From contig NC_041011.1 of the NCBI RefSeq assembly GCF_004193775.1, positions 40,121,167 through 40,185,166 on the forward strand: a stretch of 64,000 nt of DNA, written 5' to 3'. A program made the position numbers and the translations under genes. Source of the DNA: Glycine soja (Eukaryota > Streptophyta > Magnoliopsida > Fabales > Fabaceae). Below, in pieces: positions 63,531 to 64,000 of this stretch. The notes beneath the pieces were generated by a model, which saw only the letters and a list, made by a program, of their open reading frames with translations, did no database searches and had not been told where the DNA came from. Positions within the stretch are counted from its first letter, which is position 1; each line of letters begins with the position of its first letter.

Positions 63531-63543
63531 ACACGGGATCGTC

Positions 63544-63551
63544 ACACGTGG
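63544..63551 (+). promoter_or_regulatory. ABRE/G-box in the promoter of the DUF1399 gene
   Basis: ACACGTGG lies about 200 bp upstream of the ATG, next to a W-box-like 'ggtcaaac'. ABRE/G-box motifs bind bZIP factors in abscisic-acid and osmotic responses. The motif is seen; regulation by ABA is inferred. Confidence 0.5.
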
Positions 63552-63747
63552 TCAAACAGGGTCACCTTAACTCCATCTCTGTTTTCCGTTTATTCTCTTT
63601 GCTCCCAGCTCCGACAAACAGCACAACACAACGTCTTCATCCATTTCAACACCTCTCATTGACCACACAACCATTTTTCTCTCTCTGCACTCTCCAATCA
63701 TGCGCCTAACTTACTAACAACTCTTCAACTTTATAGCCACCGAAACG

Positions 63748-63944
63748 ATGTCGGAGAATCTCGACGCTTCCGAAATCTCGCCGAGCACTTCGTCCGCAAG
63801 TCTCGGCGAGACGCCGGAAATTGCCGCCATACCACTCGGAATCGATCTCGTGTCGGCGGCCAGGCGAAATATCTGCTTCTTGAGGACCGTGGCGGATTCT
63901 TTGTGGCTTCACCACACGCCCATTATGGTCGAAGCCGTAAGAAG
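63748..63944 (+). CDS. Glycine-rich domain (DUF1399, GRDP) protein, first exon, cut by the window end
   Basis: ATG 63748 opens MSENLDASEISPSTSS, a Ser/Glu-rich lead, then GIDLVSAARRNICFLRTV, LHHTPIMVEAVRR. The block DLVSAARR..FL..V....WLHHTP...A.RR matches the start of the DUF1399 region of plant glycine-rich domain proteins (GRDP1/2 type). A donor AG/GTCAAC at 63944 fits the phase (R-split codon); reading on gives a stop after STL, so an intron is needed. The rest of the gene is beyond the window. GRDP proteins are linked to development and osmotic-stress/ABA responses in Arabidopsis; the molecular role is not settled. Confidence 0.75.
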
Positions 63945-64000
63945 GTCAACTCTTTAGACTAAATAGCACTCCCCTCGTGTGTTTTCTTGTTACAGTAATC

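Noticed and set aside
1..64000. CRISPR arrays, bacterial operons, riboswitches or rRNA
   Set aside because: No regularly spaced repeat array, Shine-Dalgarno-spaced genes or rRNA sequence was seen; gene structure is that of a plant nucleus.

Overview
This window reads as nuclear DNA of a dicot plant, most likely a legume close to soybean. It is AT-rich, its genes have many short exons with GT-AG introns, and every recognisable protein is a plant family. The legume call is inference from protein similarity recalled from memory and from the LTR-like repeats carrying 'cgcgctaagc' motifs. No bacterial, viral or CRISPR-type system was seen.

Layout, left to right. 56-3435 (-): complete mitochondrial single-stranded DNA-binding protein gene, with a 1.08 kb hAT-type element (perfect 8-bp target duplication) and a tandem repeat in its introns. 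3947-4618 (+): intronless ORF for an unrecognised lysine-rich protein. 5402-8703 (-): PRP38-type splicing factor, with a near-perfect 422-bp foldback element in its last intron. 8.8-11.2 kb: MITE-like repeats and a decayed tRNA-Pro. 11205-19281 (-): 25-exon TOPLESS-related co-repressor, fully reconstructed (1,129 aa). 19.6-24.5 kb: AT-rich gene-free DNA. 24513-26486 (-): clade-E-like protein phosphatase 2C with a probable 5'-leader intron. 27.9-34.3 kb: mostly empty, with an AT microsatellite and a doubtful small two-exon ORF. 34294-39013 (+): Ty1/copia LTR retrotransposon whose whole polyprotein stays in one frame but carries 13 internal stops. 41668-47692 (-): relic of a phospholipase D zeta gene that has lost its N-terminus and both HKD catalytic motifs and contains a solo-LTR-like repeat and a CACTA-like end with a captured BRI1-like LRR fragment. 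49994-53518 (-): plastid-type tetratricopeptide protein gene with one GC-AG intron. 55.1-56.1 kb: second copy of the LTR-like repeat. 56955-58024 (+): F-box/PP2-B-type lectin-like gene. 58-63.7 kb: gene-free, with a roughly 950-bp foldback element. 63748 to the right edge (+): first exon of a glycine-rich-domain (DUF1399) protein gene.

The genes are ordinary single loci and not an operon-like unit. They cover organelle DNA maintenance, splicing, transcriptional co-repression, phosphatase signalling, lipid signalling (dead), a plastid TPR protein and SCF/lectin function. The unusual content lies in the mobile elements and decay products. All exon boundaries were set by eye, from splice consensus, phase continuity and family similarity.
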